A stretch of 64,000 nt of DNA from Melieria omissa (taxonomy: Eukaryota > Arthropoda > Insecta > Diptera > Ulidiidae). The notes below the pieces were generated by a model. The model worked only from the letters and a program-made list of their open reading frames with translations, searched no databases and was not told where the DNA came from. Below, piece after piece: positions 1-13,400 of this stretch; position 1 is the first letter of the stretch; each line of letters opens with the position of its first letter. A program made the translations under genes and the position numbers. The stretch spans positions 2,480,001-2,544,000 of the forward strand of contig OZ020267.1 of assembly GCA_963971225.1 (NCBI GenBank). The letters run 5' to 3'.

Positions 1-3000
1 TGTTTGGTTTTTCTTCATGCGGCGCTGGCCAGAAGCGTTCGATAAACATAAATACCCTCGACTACACACACATACACACACACGCTCACATATTTTCAGT
101 CGAACTAATATTCGTAAGGCCAGAAGGCACAGACGAGTATGGCTGTGTTCGTGTGGGTGTGTGTGTGTTTGCATTTTAAGGATAACTGTAAATATAAACA
201 GTGCGGACAGCTTATGATCTGATCCTATATCAATTATTGTTATTTAATAACTACTCACGCACACAGCCACATACCCACACACTCATGTGGCTGCCTCCTT
301 TCCACCGCTTCACAGACAACCACAGAATACCAAAGAAAATCGCGGACCGAGTAAACAAAGAAAAAGTGGTGTAGGGAAACGTGCGGCGACCGAAGTGTAG
401 CGGGCGGGTGGCACCATTGTAATCAGAGCCCACGCACACCAACTCATGTGCACGTCTACGTGCTTGTGTGAGTTTGAGTGCAAAGCGAAAACAAAGCAAA
501 CACAATAAAGGAAAACAAGCGAAACGCAAAGTGGAGCAAAAGCGGAAAAGCGCCAAAACACTCGAAAATAAATCGCAATATGTATGCATAACCACATGTA
601 CAAACACAAATACAATAACAACAATAAAAACAACTACAAATACACACACAAGCCTTATGCGCGAAAATTTATTTTCTATAGAAACGGCGAATTAAATGCG
701 TCTGGAATTATATTTCCGCCTACGTTTTGGTCTGTGTGAATTTAAGCGAGCGAATGTGGGTGTGTGAGTGTCTGTGTGAGTGTGAGTGTGAATTCCTGTA
801 ATGTTAGCTTGAATTTCAATGTTTTGTGTTAAAACAAAAATCGCAAATGGCGCAAGTAAAGTGTATAAAATTTTTTATTTCTACGTAAAGTTGATGGGAG
901 TTTAAATGTCAGGCGGCAGCTGCGTTTGTCGACAATGGAAAAATTTAAATACGAGTGAATGGATTTCTGCTTTAAAGTAAACAATGAGATTTTTTGTTCA
1001 AATTAGGTGCGAGAAATTAAATCTTAAACCAAGGCTCCAGCAGTCCTTTGACTTAAGTCTTTAGACTCTTTCAAAATCAACGCAATGATTCAATGAACTC
1101 AACGAATTTGCATTTATGGGCAGTGAAGCTTGAAGCTAGGAACCTTTACTCTTTGAACAACATCTTTTCAACTTAAACAACATCCAACGCATCTTTTAGT
1201 TTTAATCTCAAGCCACTTAAGCCCACCTAAAGAATTTTCTCTTTACTCATGCCTAGTTGTTTCAAGTTCAAAGCTTAAAATTCAAACCCAGAATACGCAA
1301 CCTTGTAGTAATTTTGTTATTAAAAAGGCAACAATTGTTTCAGCTCCTCACTCTTCAACTTTCTCTAAAACAATTCCAATTTTACGATTCGCTTTTACGC
1401 TTTCAACTCAGAACTAACGCCAACTTCCACACCAAAACCAACTGCCACTATTTCCTTTTAATGCCACTTGAAAGCATACTTTTGGGCTGACTTCCGACTT
1501 TGGCAACAATTTGTTATGTGTTGTTGTAGGAGAACTTTAAGTTGTAGTATGTTGTCGTAAGTTTTTTACTACCCATTCGAATGAATACGATTTGAGCTAT
1601 TTTGCATACGCATCAAACTCTTGTCATCTATTGGCCGTAGAGTATAAGCTGCAAGCATTAAAATGTAAAATCCTGTTCAAGTAATATTCCACTAAAAACA
1701 CAAAATCGCCAATCTCCACAAGACGAGAGATTGTCTGCCCGGCAACCGGGCGTTGCTCGGCATCCCAGCGATTATGCAGTTTTATAAACAATTTAACAAA
1801 TTGCCATTAAATTCGACTACACGTGTCCCCAACGCAACAAGCAAAAGTAGCAGAGCGGGCGAGAGGGGCGAGGGGAGAGGGCAAACGACTATCATTCGTC
1901 TCCGTCTGCACACGCAGCCACTCGATCGCTCTGCGCGCATGTCGCACTGTTTATGGAAAATCTATAAAATATTTACGCCATAAAGTGCAAACCGAGCATA
2001 ATAACATTGCACACACACACATACACACACAAACACAAACACATAGACAGCACTACGCTGGCACAATTACTCGTGCGGCCAGCGGTTGCCGGGCAATAAG
2101 TAAAATTACGTATACGCCATGGCAGCCAGCGAGGTTGCACCGAAAGCTGCACGAACTATGAGGGGCAAACTGAGCAGAGCAGAGCAGCCAGCGTAATGGC
2201 AGCGTATAAATATTAGTAATAAAGTAGGGTGGCCCGCTTGGCGGTGGATAGTCTGGCGAAAAAATGTGCTTCAGCAAAAGTTAGCAGTGGAAGTTTGGTA
2301 ATGGCCAGAGACGAAGTTGTCGCATTTGTTATAAAGGACTTGACAAGGGACCCAAACACTGGTGGATAGTCGAGTAGCGACGAGCTTCAAGTGGCAGTGC
2401 GCAGTGAAAGAATTTTTCAATATATCACAATTTCGCGTTTGCCTGCATCCTTGTTCTCCCTCCGCCATGCCGCAAGGCACTTGTCTGTGTGTATGTATGT
2501 TTGTTTGTGTATGTCTGCGTGTTGTGTGAGGCAAAGATATTGCACATTGTCATAATATTGGATGCATGAAATATTGAATTTTGCTGTCAATAAACGCTGC
2601 CGCCATGTGCGACGCGGCACAACTGCGCCAGCTGCTGCAGCGAAAGTGCAATTTCGTACTCCGCACGCTGCGCGCGCATCATTTAGCAGCTTTTCATACT
2701 TTTCAGCTTGTTGATAAAATGTAGCAACTCTGTGGCGCGCAGCGAGTGAAGTTTTGCGAAAGCGACCGTAAAGAGCGGAGTGGTGCGGTAAAACTTTACC
2801 GCTCCATGACAAATTTCTCTGATGGCATTTAGATTTGTGTGCATGTGTGTGTGTGTGTCTGTGTGTTTTATTTTTGTTCAAGTGCATTTTGCAAGACATG
2901 TGTTTCTATGAGTGCACACATTCTCGCTTGTGCGTGCATGAGTGAACGCTCGAAAGTGTGCAAATGTGTGTGTGTGTGTGTGTTAGTATGTATGACAGTT

Positions 3001-3366
3001 CATAATGCAGATTGCGTACAAGTGATTTATTGAAAACTTTGCCAGTACAACACGAAGTCGCTTGTCGTGGCAGCAGGCAGCAATTTTTCGGGTAGTTTTG
3101 CATACTTTGAGGCGCAGGCATGTGTCTTACTGCTCGTTGCGCCTTTGACTGCAGTGACTGCAGTGTATTTTTCTTTAAGGAATTTTAATATCAATTTTAT
3201 GCTTTTTTGCGTCTTCTTCTTAGTTTTCCTACTACAGTTTTTCACAGCCACAAATGCTTTTCAATGGTTATTTGGGCCATAAAAACGGCAACAATAAGGC
3301 ACTTTTATTGTGTTTCAATGCATTCTAAACAAAAGTGAATAAAAAAAAATTTGGTTTACAACAACG
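1..3366. other. Upstream non-coding DNA, no gene recognised
   Basis: No open frame here resembles a known protein. Those that exist run through CA/TG-rich or low-complexity DNA, for example around 2830-3000 and 250-650. Short (TG)n and (CA)n tracts recur. By position this is either 5' flank or a 5' intron of the beat-like gene downstream; the sequence does not decide which. Confidence 0.5.
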
Positions 3367-3838
3367 TGTCATAACTTTCAGGAGAGTCGTTACTGAGCGT
3401 GGAGCTGCAAATGTTCAACTTATAAGTCCGATCAGTTCGAAATATTTGCACATCTGGGTTAGTGGATCTCATAGAATTGAAAGTATAATGTCAGAAATAG
3501 TTGTAAACAAGACCGATTTAAAACTGAAATGAGTTAAATTTTTTTTAGCCACTTGGGCCACTTTGAAAATTGTACAGCAATGTCGATATGGCAGAGATGG
3601 TTCGCGGCGACAATAGGTTGTGCCAGAACGATCGAGATAAAAACTGGAATATGCAAGAAACTTCGGCGCGATAAGAAAACTAGTATAAAGGCAGCAGTGT
3701 GCAGCGCAAGAGTCGAGTCTTAGTTGAATAAGCAAAGTGGTAACAAGCGAAGTGTAATTCTGTAAATAAAGTGATTGTTAGTTTCTGACTGCGTTTTGCG
3801 CTGAATAATTGAAGTTGTTTTATTTTCAAACACAATCA
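3367..3838 (+). mobile_element. Possible solo LTR
   Basis: The segment starts TGTCATAAC and ends CACAATCA. It contains a TATA box (TATAAAG, 3684-3690) followed about 80 bp later by AATAAA (3765-3770), the compact promoter plus poly(A) layout of an insect retrotransposon LTR. The flanking pentamers are CAACG (3362-3366) and AAACG (3839-3843), a 4/5 match expected of an aged target duplication. No gag or pol reading frame lies next to it, so it would be a solo LTR. Boundaries and family are inferred; a Bel-Pao or gypsy origin is possible but unproven. The alternative is a host promoter with an unusually close poly(A)-like motif. Confidence 0.35.
3684..3690 (+). promoter_or_regulatory. TATA box of the putative LTR
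   Basis: TATAAAG lies about 30-38 bp upstream of an initiator-like stretch (AGTCTTAGT, 3716-3724) and is followed by AATAAA at 3765. The spacing fits a Pol II core promoter. Whether it serves an LTR or a host transcript cannot be told from sequence. Confidence 0.35.
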
Positions 3839-6800
3839 AAACGAACTTGGAATTTTCGTAACAATACTAAAACCTTCAAACAACGAAAATGAAATGTTGT
3901 TCTTGTTGTTGTTGTTGTTCTTACTTCATTTGGAGTATGAGAGCCTTGAATGTTCCAGACTTTAACTCACTAAACTTCCTTTTTCAAAAGTCCAATGTCG
4001 AGCGTAGTATTTGTCTTTCAAACTATAGTAACAACAACACTGTCGCTGACTATCAAAGCACCTATCTGCCAAGAACTATGCGTTCGCTATTTTGAAGCCA
4101 CAATTCTCACAACTCAAATCTGTGCTGCGTCTCCTGAAATCACTTTTTGCTTTTTGTCACAATGCTAAAAACTGCAAATGACACAGCGAGCGCCGAGAAT
4201 GCAATATTTCGTTCTTTCACGAATCGTCTTTGACGTGACAGCGCGCTTCGATGCGTTGAGACTAATTTACTTTTCCGTTCGCGCTGTCATTTCGGCAAAC
4301 GAAATGACACAACAAATTGCGCACAACCCATTCAATTTTGCTGCGCTTTCAAAGTGCAAACGGAGCGTAGCTGTCGACTCCAAGTCGAAGAGAGGAAATT
4401 GCATATTTCAGCTAAGCAGAATGTCATAAATGCAGCTATAGCAACAATGCACGCAATCCAAACTCCTCAGATTTTATTTCTACCTCAATCTCTCGCACAC
4501 ACCTACACTTACAAATACACTCACGCCCACTCGCTCCCATGGTGTGAGGTTCTGTGTGAAGGCGCAGTTCATATCAATGAAATTTCAGCCGGCAATTTAC
4601 TTCGTATTGATTTTTGCACTTGTTTGCGATTCATCAGCAATGCGTGATAAAAATAAAAATACCAAAAATAAAAGTAAAAAAAGTAAAAAAAAATTTCGAA
4701 TAGGGAGTCGGAATGAAAGCACCAGCAGCAAAAACAACAGCGGCACTCAAAGTGCACGAACATCCACTCGCCGCACGGCACACAATCGAACAATCAATGC
4801 CACGACGCTGTCATATCAGAAATCAATGTACGTCACCGCCGTTGTCGTCGTCGTCGCTGTCCTGTCGCGCCATCATGCGTCCGGCGACAGGCGTCATCGA
4901 CTGAAGTCGAACGTAAAACTTGAAAGACTTAAGTGGCGTAGAAGCGGCGACAATTGCGACAGGCCAACACACAGATACACACACACCCACGCGCGTACTG
5001 TCACACACGCACACAGCCAAACATGGCGTCGCACAAAAACCGAATATTACAGAACGCACAACGCACATCGCACAACACACTCCAAGTGCTGCTCGTGATG
5101 GCTGTGCTGGCGCGCGCTTATTGTTGCTTTTGTTGTTATCGCTGTTTTTGTTTCACTGAGCCTTTGACGTTGACGTTGGCACTAAAAAGCGGCTGTTGCC
5201 TGTCGCCTGCTGCAGCTGAGGTTGACGCTGCTATCAAGATTGTCGGTAGACAAAGTAAAACAAAGCAACAAAACAAGAACAAACCACCAACAATTGTACA
5301 GTACAACAACAACAACAGTTGGCATAAACGTTACCAAAGCGAAGTCATTTTGCTCGCAAGGCTTAAAAACTGCTGTAAAATATAAATGAGAAATCACTTT
5401 TTGATGTACTCGGCCCACATGCAACACACGGCTACAACAACAACAACAATAACAGACGACAAAGATACCAACAAAAACGAAATGGTAAAAATTAAAGTGA
5501 AGGAAAATGAAGTCGAAATACTAAAAGTTGATTGCATCTCTGTCTGTGTGTGCATGTGTGTGTGTGTACTTGCGGTTTGATATGCAATCGTAGAAGTGTG
5601 TATGTGCATGTGTGTTTGTGTGTTCTGCCTCTGGCTGCAGGAAACATGTGTGAGCAACGCAACAACCGCATTTCATATTCAGTTAGCATGAAACAAAATT
5701 TTGTTGCATACGCTCGGGGGCAGGTAAACTATTCCATTGCCCCATATTTCGAGATGCTTTTGAAAAAGATCAAAGTTCCAGAGGACATTTCAAAGTGCCC
5801 AAACAGAAACTAAAAAGAATTAAAAAAAAATGCTAAAAACTTTTTCAAAAATTTAAAGCTTTAAAGTCGCTCAGAACTTGTAAAAGTTTCCATTGTCGAA
5901 TTTCTGACGAACTTTCGTTTTTCCAACTTTAGGTTGCCGCCCTTCTATAACAAACCCTATTCTCCCCCATTTTTTGGTAACTCATTCAACGAAGCAACTT
6001 TCCAAACTCTGATTTCCATGCGCTGCGCCCACCTCCACCTCCACATTCATCGCCCATTCCATTTCGTGCCACTGCAAAAAGTCCAAAAGCATAGGAGAGC
6101 AGAAGGAAAACTCACGTTTGACATGTCATTTGTCATTTAGTGCGCAGCAGCGGCCGGCCAGCAAAAACCATCGACTTCAATTTTGCCCAAAAAGCGATAA
6201 CACTTTGGTGACACTGCTACTTTTTCACGCGACGCTGCGACACGCCGTTCGCCGGAAAGAGAAAAATAGTGTTGCACCGGTGAAACGAGAAAATATTATA
6301 AAAAAGATTTCCAATTTTTGCACACTATTTTTTTTGCCACTTTCCCCAAAACGACACGCATCGCTGCCCGACGCCATACGCCGCAACGGCAGCGAACAGC
6401 AGCGCCCCAATGCCGCACACTAACCGAACCAAATGACAAAAGGCCCACAATCGAGCGACTTTGGGCCCGAAGCTAGCCCCGAGGCGTAGCGGTGCGGTGC
6501 GGTGCGGTAGCAGGGGAGCTTTAGTTTTAATTGATTTATGTGCAACGTTTTAAGTCGGCTTCGTTCGCTGTGCCTATGCGACATGACTCGCCAACAATAA
6601 CAATATTGTTTTTGTTGTTGTTGCTGTTATCGGCACAATGGCCAGAGCTGGCACGTTTGATGCCTGATCGATTGTAATGGGCTGAGAGGGCAACAAAAAA
6701 AAATATCTATATAAAATTTGATGTATGTATTTGTTGGCGGGGTGCAGGTTGTCATCGTTGTTGTTGTTATTGTCGTTGACTAGAAATTTAATGGCATAAA

Positions 6801-7195
6801 TGTGAAAAGTTACCACTTAAATTTAGCTGTGGGCAGAGGAGCAAAATAGCTCTCGAGGCTTGTGAGATGAAAATGTTTGGTTCTTTGCCTCGAAGTTTTA
6901 ATTTGTTTTTAATTTAATTTAATTTTTTATTTTGCTATTAAAATTAAATTTAAAAATTATTAGTATAAAAAAGAATAATAATATTATAATAAATAAATTA
7001 AATTTACTTTAAAGTTGGTGTCACAATTACGGCCACTTTTCAATTTAATTTGAATCAAATTTAAATTATAAGCAAATAAATTAATTGATTGTACAGGAAA
7101 AAATTAACATATAAAGGCACAACGCCTAAAAGCATGCAAAGTAAATGCATTAATTTCAGTAAAAATAAATTTTTTCTGTATTTGTTTATTTTCAG
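3839..7195. other. Non-coding DNA upstream of the first recognised exon
   Basis: The stretch ends with an excellent polypyrimidine tract and acceptor (TTTGTTTATTTTCAG, 7181-7195), so at least its 3' part is intron. The interval 4540-5260 is less AT-rich and holds two signal-peptide-like frames (ATG at 4577 and at 5023), discussed in the findings. A pentamer run (GTGCG)n sits near 6493-6508. The interval 6890-7100 is very AT-rich. Nothing else was recognised. Confidence 0.5.
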
Positions 7196-7410
7196 ATTTG
7201 ACAAACGCTGCGCTGACAAATGTGAACCTGTTCATTGAACCGCCCGCCGTACGCCGCGGCCAGCCGGTTGCGCTGCGCTGCCACTACTCGCTGGAGGGTG
7301 CGCCCCTCTACTCGGTCAAGTTCTATCGCGGCAGCTTGGAGTTCTTTCGGTACACGCCCGGCGAATATCCCAACACGAAAGTCTTTCAGTATCCAGCAAT
7401 CAATGTTGAT
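7196..7410 (+). CDS. beat: beat-like exon A: start of mature protein and first half of Ig1
   Basis: The acceptor TTATTTTCAG ends at 7195 and the donor GTAAGT starts at 7411. The first two bases (AT) complete a split codon, then 71 codons follow. They begin LTNAALTNVNLFIEPPAVRR and carry the first Ig1 cysteine (ALRCHYS), the beat-type SVKFYRG segment and the RYTPGEYPNTKVF block. Phe replaces the usual Ig-core Trp in KWYRG. The exon ends on a codon boundary (INVD). Confidence 0.95.
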
Positions 7411-10400
7411 GTAAGTTAAAGCGAAAGCGATACTAAAGCTGATTCATACAAATCGAAAGTTGATTCATGCAAATTGAAAGTTGATCAAGCTGAAAGTTGA
7501 TTCATGCAGCTGAAAAGTTGAATTGTTCAAGTTAGACATCAATTTATACGAGCTGGAAATTGATTCACCCAAACTGAAAGCAGACTCATGCACATTTAAA
7601 GTTGATTCATATCAGTTAAAAAATTGATTCATACAAACTGAAAAGCAATTCGTTCAAATGTAAGGTTGATCCATTCAAATTTACATTTTCTACACCCAAA
7701 TCCAGAGGTGATTCATGCAAATTGAAAGTTAGAAGTTGATTCATTCAAGTCAAAAGTTGATTCATGCAAGGTAAATGTTGATTCATACAAGTTGTAAATT
7801 GAATATTGCAAATTGAAAAACAATGTATACAAATTTAAAGTTGATTCATGGAAGTTTATATTTTATACATCCACATCAAAAGTTGATTCATGCAAATTGA
7901 AAGTTGGTTTATATAAAGTGAAAGTCAATTCATTTTAATTAAATTAATATAAATTTGATTCATATAAATTAAAAGTCGATTCATAGAAGTTGAAAGTTAA
8001 TGTACACCAGTTAGAAGTTGATTCATGCAAATTGAAAGTTTATTCATAGAAATGGAAAGTCAATTCATACAAGTTAAAAGTTGATTCATGCCATTTCGAA
8101 GTTAATTAAAAGTTAATTCTCTGAAATTCAAAGTTGATTCATACAAACTTAAAGTAGATTCATGCAAATTCTACATTCTACTGATTTCTTTGAATTAGTG
8201 CACAGCTTGCATGCAACAATTGCAACCCTGTCGTATTTTCATACTCACCTCTTCAATCAACAATCTACTAGTATCCGATTTGTTGACTCTACACTGCATT
8301 TGCGCTTTAAAGTATGCTACAAAATTACTGTTTTCCCCTTCTAGGTTCTTTATCGCACATTTACGCTGTTGGCCAATTTCGCATTATAACTATTTCGTCT
8401 CCCTCTCTTTCAGGAAAACATTTCGAATGCCACACAAGTCGTGCTGCGCAACGTGAGCTTTCTTTCATCCGGCAATTTCTCCTGCGAGGTAACGGCCGAT
8501 GCGCCGCTCTACTCCACAGCCACCGCCTATGCGCACATGCAAGTTGTGGGTAAGTTGCTCGGCCGCATAGAAAACAAAATAAAAGACGGACCAAAGACGA
8601 ATAAAGAACGAACCGAAGACACTGCAAATGTGCTGCACAACTTTTGTTAATTATGCGCATTCATAATTGCGAAATAGTATTTGACCTGACGGACGGAGTT
8701 GAGAAGCTTTTGTGGCTTGAGTTAGTTGAAAAAAAAAATAGATATATCGCTGATTATTATACCACAAGTGCTGAAATATGAAATATTTATGGCGCAGAAA
8801 AGTTTTCAATTTATTTATTTCGAGAAACTATAAACACAAAAACTTGCAAAGCGGCGCAAAAAATTCAAGGTTTGCAGGAAATTTAATATTTAAAAATATT
8901 GAAAATATATGTCGCTGCTAAGGGAGAGAAAGTGCTTGCGCGTGTGGCCAGTGCTGCCGGATATCTGAAATTGTGTGCACGTGTCGGCGCGGCGCTGAAA
9001 GTGCCGCCATTAGCACTTCATTTGCCACATTTTATCGCAGATGGAAATTAGCACGAGACAGCTGCAACGTGTCTGCAGCGGCCACGCCGCGCCGAAGACA
9101 AATCTCCGAGACTGGAATTTGCATTGCTTGTCGGACGACGACGGCGGCACGTGTGGCAGGTGGCAAGAAGCGGCCGCAAGACAGCAGCCGGAACGAGCGG
9201 CGGCCGAGACATGCAGCAGCTGCTGCTCTGTCATGTGCAGCAGGCAGCAGGCACGACTGGCGAATAAAAGGAAATTTTCAAGCGATAACAACTAAAACAG
9301 CTCACAATGGAACGAGCGGAAAAAATTCAAGCCTCTTGCATGAAGTACAAGTTCAACGCGTCTGCAAAACAAAAACAACAAAGAGGAAGAAAGAAAATTA
9401 TCGCAGATTTTAATTTACATTATTAATGCGGCCATTGTCGCCGTAACACGACACGGCACGCCACGACACACACACAAACGTTCCAGCACCCGTGCCGAGA
9501 AATCGCTGGCACAATGCTAATGACACTGACAACGACAACAATGCGGCAGACGTGCGCGCCAACACGGAGCCGCTCATGTCGATGATGGCGACGGCAACGG
9601 CGAAGGCGCTGCCAATGGCAACAGCGGACAACAAGTTGCATCATTAGGACAACAAATTAAACATTGTGTTGTGTTGTGCTGCCGCGCTTTGTTGACGCTT
9701 TGCTACAAGTGGCGAGATAGCACACAAGAATCCTTGCGACCAGGTGAACGCTGAAGACTTCCGCATTTGACGCGCAAGGCTCACGCGACTAATTCCGCCT
9801 GACGCAGCCCTTCGACCGCACTAAACGCTGCGCTGTGCCAACAAGTCGAGCAAAGCAAGAAAAGTGCACAAAAACGCCGCTCCAAGCTATTTGCCTGCCA
9901 CTACTAAAGAAATGCACAGGATGTGAGCGCAAAAAGGAAAGATTTAGCAAAAAAACAAACATAGTTTTCAAAGTCGGTGGTGCTGGCCGAAAGGACAAGA
10001 ACAAAAAGCGCGCATATAAAACAGGCCTGGCGTCCTAAGACGCTTAGCTTGAAAGGGCAGTGATGAGCATTAGCGAAGCCAGCTGCTGGCTGCTTTGAAT
10101 GCGAGCGAAGCCAGCTGGCCGGGCGGCGACTAGTTGGTTGGCTGCGAAGTGCCCTGATTGCCTGGCGGCGCTGCTTTGTGCGGCTGTCAAGTGCGCAAGC
10201 AAATATTCAATCATGTCGCTGCTAATGCGCGCAGCAGCTGCAATCGAGGTGAACAATTATTCACCTGACGGTGTGCAGTCTAAAGCCATCAGTCGGAATT
10301 TATTAAAGGGCACAGATGGTCAAAGCAAAATGAAGAATTTTTTAAAGATAAAACGACAATAAAGATAAAAGATTCAACGGAAAATAATTAAATTTTATGG

Positions 10401-13400
10401 AAAAATTAAATAAATTTAACAAAAATTTAATGAAAAATTAAATAAATTTTTTTGAAAAATTAAATAGATTCAACAAAACTTTTATGAAAATAATGAAGTA
10501 AAATTAAATAAATTCAACAAAAATTTAATGAAACTAATGAAGTAAAATTAAAAATGTTAAAATGTATATATGTTTCCAAACAGTAACAGTTGACTACTTC
10601 GAATGTCACTCATACGCCCCGTGTGGCTCATTCGTTCCGCAATGAGCTAAGGCAACGAAATTGCTGGCATAAATTAAGTTCATGCGATTTTAATTTTGTA
10701 ATAAAGTGCTCTCTCTCTCTCTCTGATGACTTGCTTTACCGACACACACACACAAACACACACAACAAAGCGCCCGCGTACGCACACTAACCGCTTTAAT
10801 AATAATTGCATTGAAATATTCGACAATAAATAACAGCAACAACAACAATAACAATAACAATAAAAACTAAAACACCGAAACAAAACCAAAACAATTATGA
10901 CACTTGAACTGCGTTGCTGCTGCTACAAACATTTTGCAGAGCCAACAACAGCAGCGCTTTGCCGTTGCCGTTGTCGTTGTCGTTGCGCTCAAGTAGCGCC
11001 CTCGACGACGTTAACGTGCCGTGGCGCGCACATTCATTGGCGTATTTTGCATTTTCATATTCATTGCGTGCGAGTGCCGACGCTAACGCGAATGTTGGCG
11101 GCAACAATGGCGACGCTGGCGGAGCAGTTGGACTGTAGTGAAGTGAAGTGGATGAGTGACATTTGCATTCTGAATTAGTACGTCATGTCAGCGACGCGCT
11201 CATGCATGGCAACAGGACGCGCCGCGCGCTGTTGAACGCTGCAACACAACGCTGCGCCTGCGTCTCTGCCACTCAGCCACGCGCCACCAATACACAAAAT
11301 ATTATTATTTGCTTGCTTTATTGTGTTGTTGTTGCTGTTATGCTCTTCCTTTGCCGCGCTTTTGCTTTTATGTGCATTTGTTTTTATTGTTTGGTGGGGG
11401 TTTTTTTTTGTATTGTTTTGCGTCAAAATTGCTTCATTTTTCATTTTCACTCCAACACTTGTCGACATCTTCGCGTGCTTTGCACTTAATTTCAGGCGCA
11501 CTCATTCATGTACACCAACACACACACAGCCACACACAGACACCGATACCAACTGGTATTTAGTTGGCAAATATTTTCGTTTAATTTTCACTTGTTTGAC
11601 ATGACAGGCACAAACCACTCGAAGCTGTGTGTGTTCGTGCGACTTGGCTGCGTTCTTCAGTTCAATGCACCTACACACACTAACAAACAGGCAACAACAA
11701 TCATGAATAAAACAAAATAGTCAAATGTAAATGTCAATGACAGCTATTTTTGGTATTTTAATGCTAAATAACTGACTTGTTTTGCAGCGCAATGTGCTTG
11801 ACGGATCGCACTTGTACATAAATAAATAGGAAATTGTTTGAATAGTGGTTGAATATTTTGACACATTTGCTGTCTGTGCAAACGCAAAGCCACAAAGCAT
11901 TACTCGAAAGACAGCATAATTATTAAGTAATTAATGATTGATTCAAAACAGTAAAACTATTTTATTATAAATAGAACAAAATATTAATTAAACTATTTGC
12001 TGTCAAAATTTCTTCTCTTCTTGAATTATTTTAAATTCTCTAAATGTATTGAATTGTGTTTTCATTGCAGAACTGCCCGAGAAGCGGCCACAGCTCTTCA
12101 CCGATCACACACGCTACGAGCCGGGCGAAACGTTGCGCGCCAACTGCAGCACGCCGCCTTCACGGCCGCGCGCCGACCTGCGCTTCACCATCAACAACAT
12201 ACCGGTAAGTGTTGCCAACGCGTCTCACATTCGAAACTTTAATGCCAAAATGACTAATTAGATGCGCGCAAACCCGTTCAAGGCGACGTGATGTGACGCA
12301 CTATTGGCTAATTTATGGCTAACAAATTGTAGCCAACTTGAGCGCAATTTAAGCAACAATCATAACAACAACAACAACAATACGATATACGAAACGCAAG
12401 AGAGGGCAATAAATTGTCGAAATTCAAATGGTTATTAATTGCTAATTAACGCTGAATATGATTAATAGCGGCGGCCAAAGGGGCACATCGCGTGACACCT
12501 GATGCTGCACTTTGGCGCACACACTGACACACACTAACAACACACACATGTGTGTTGTTTGAGTGTGAGAAATTCCAGCACGTAACGTCAATTTGTCAAC
12601 ACTGCAAAAGCGCCAAAATGACAGCGGCCGTTGAAGGGGAGTGGCGTGGCAGCCAAAGGACATGCTTGGGGAAGGAAATAACACACTCGCACGGAACACG
12701 TGACCACGCCAAGACAGCGACACACACCTACACTCATACACACACCTACACTCATACACACATACACATAGGCAACGCGCATTCAGTGCTACACATGGCA
12801 AGTGTTCGTTATGACAATCTGACACTTCCGCCGGTGGCTGTACCAGTGCCAACGCCACTGCTGTCGCTCGTTGCGGTTGGCGCTTAGAACACCACTAAGC
12901 AATTCTCGTTAGCCATTCGTCATGCCGGCTGATGGTCGGGGCGACACCGCCGCATCAGCAGCAGCAGTCAAGTTTTGGCGGCTTCGCCGTGGTGCGTGAG
13001 GTCAACCGTAATGGCAGACAATTTCCGTCGACTTGGCCCGCTTTCCGCGACACACACACACACACTCACATAACGGCACACAACTCTTTGCAAAATATTG
13101 TCGTGAAATCAGAAATGTTAAATCTCAATGTGCCCGCACAGCGTGTCGTATGCGCAATCTTCAATATGAAAACGACCACAAATTGTTCCAAACTTTGCAT
13201 TCAATTACTCAATTCGGATTGTTGTGCTCTAAGCCTACAATACGAATAATTAATTTGTCGCTTTGTGCGCGCATTTAAAAATCCCGAATGGGCCAGCAGC
13301 CACTTGAAGGCGCCGCGACCACATCCAAAAATCAAATTAAAGTCATTTCTCAAAACAACCCCAGCCACACACGCGCATCACATCAATGTCAGCAGCAACA

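Noticed and set aside
8550..8650. Continuation of exon B reading frame past 8549
   Set aside because: A consensus GTAAGT donor and an exact in-frame join to exon C show that the exon stops at 8549.
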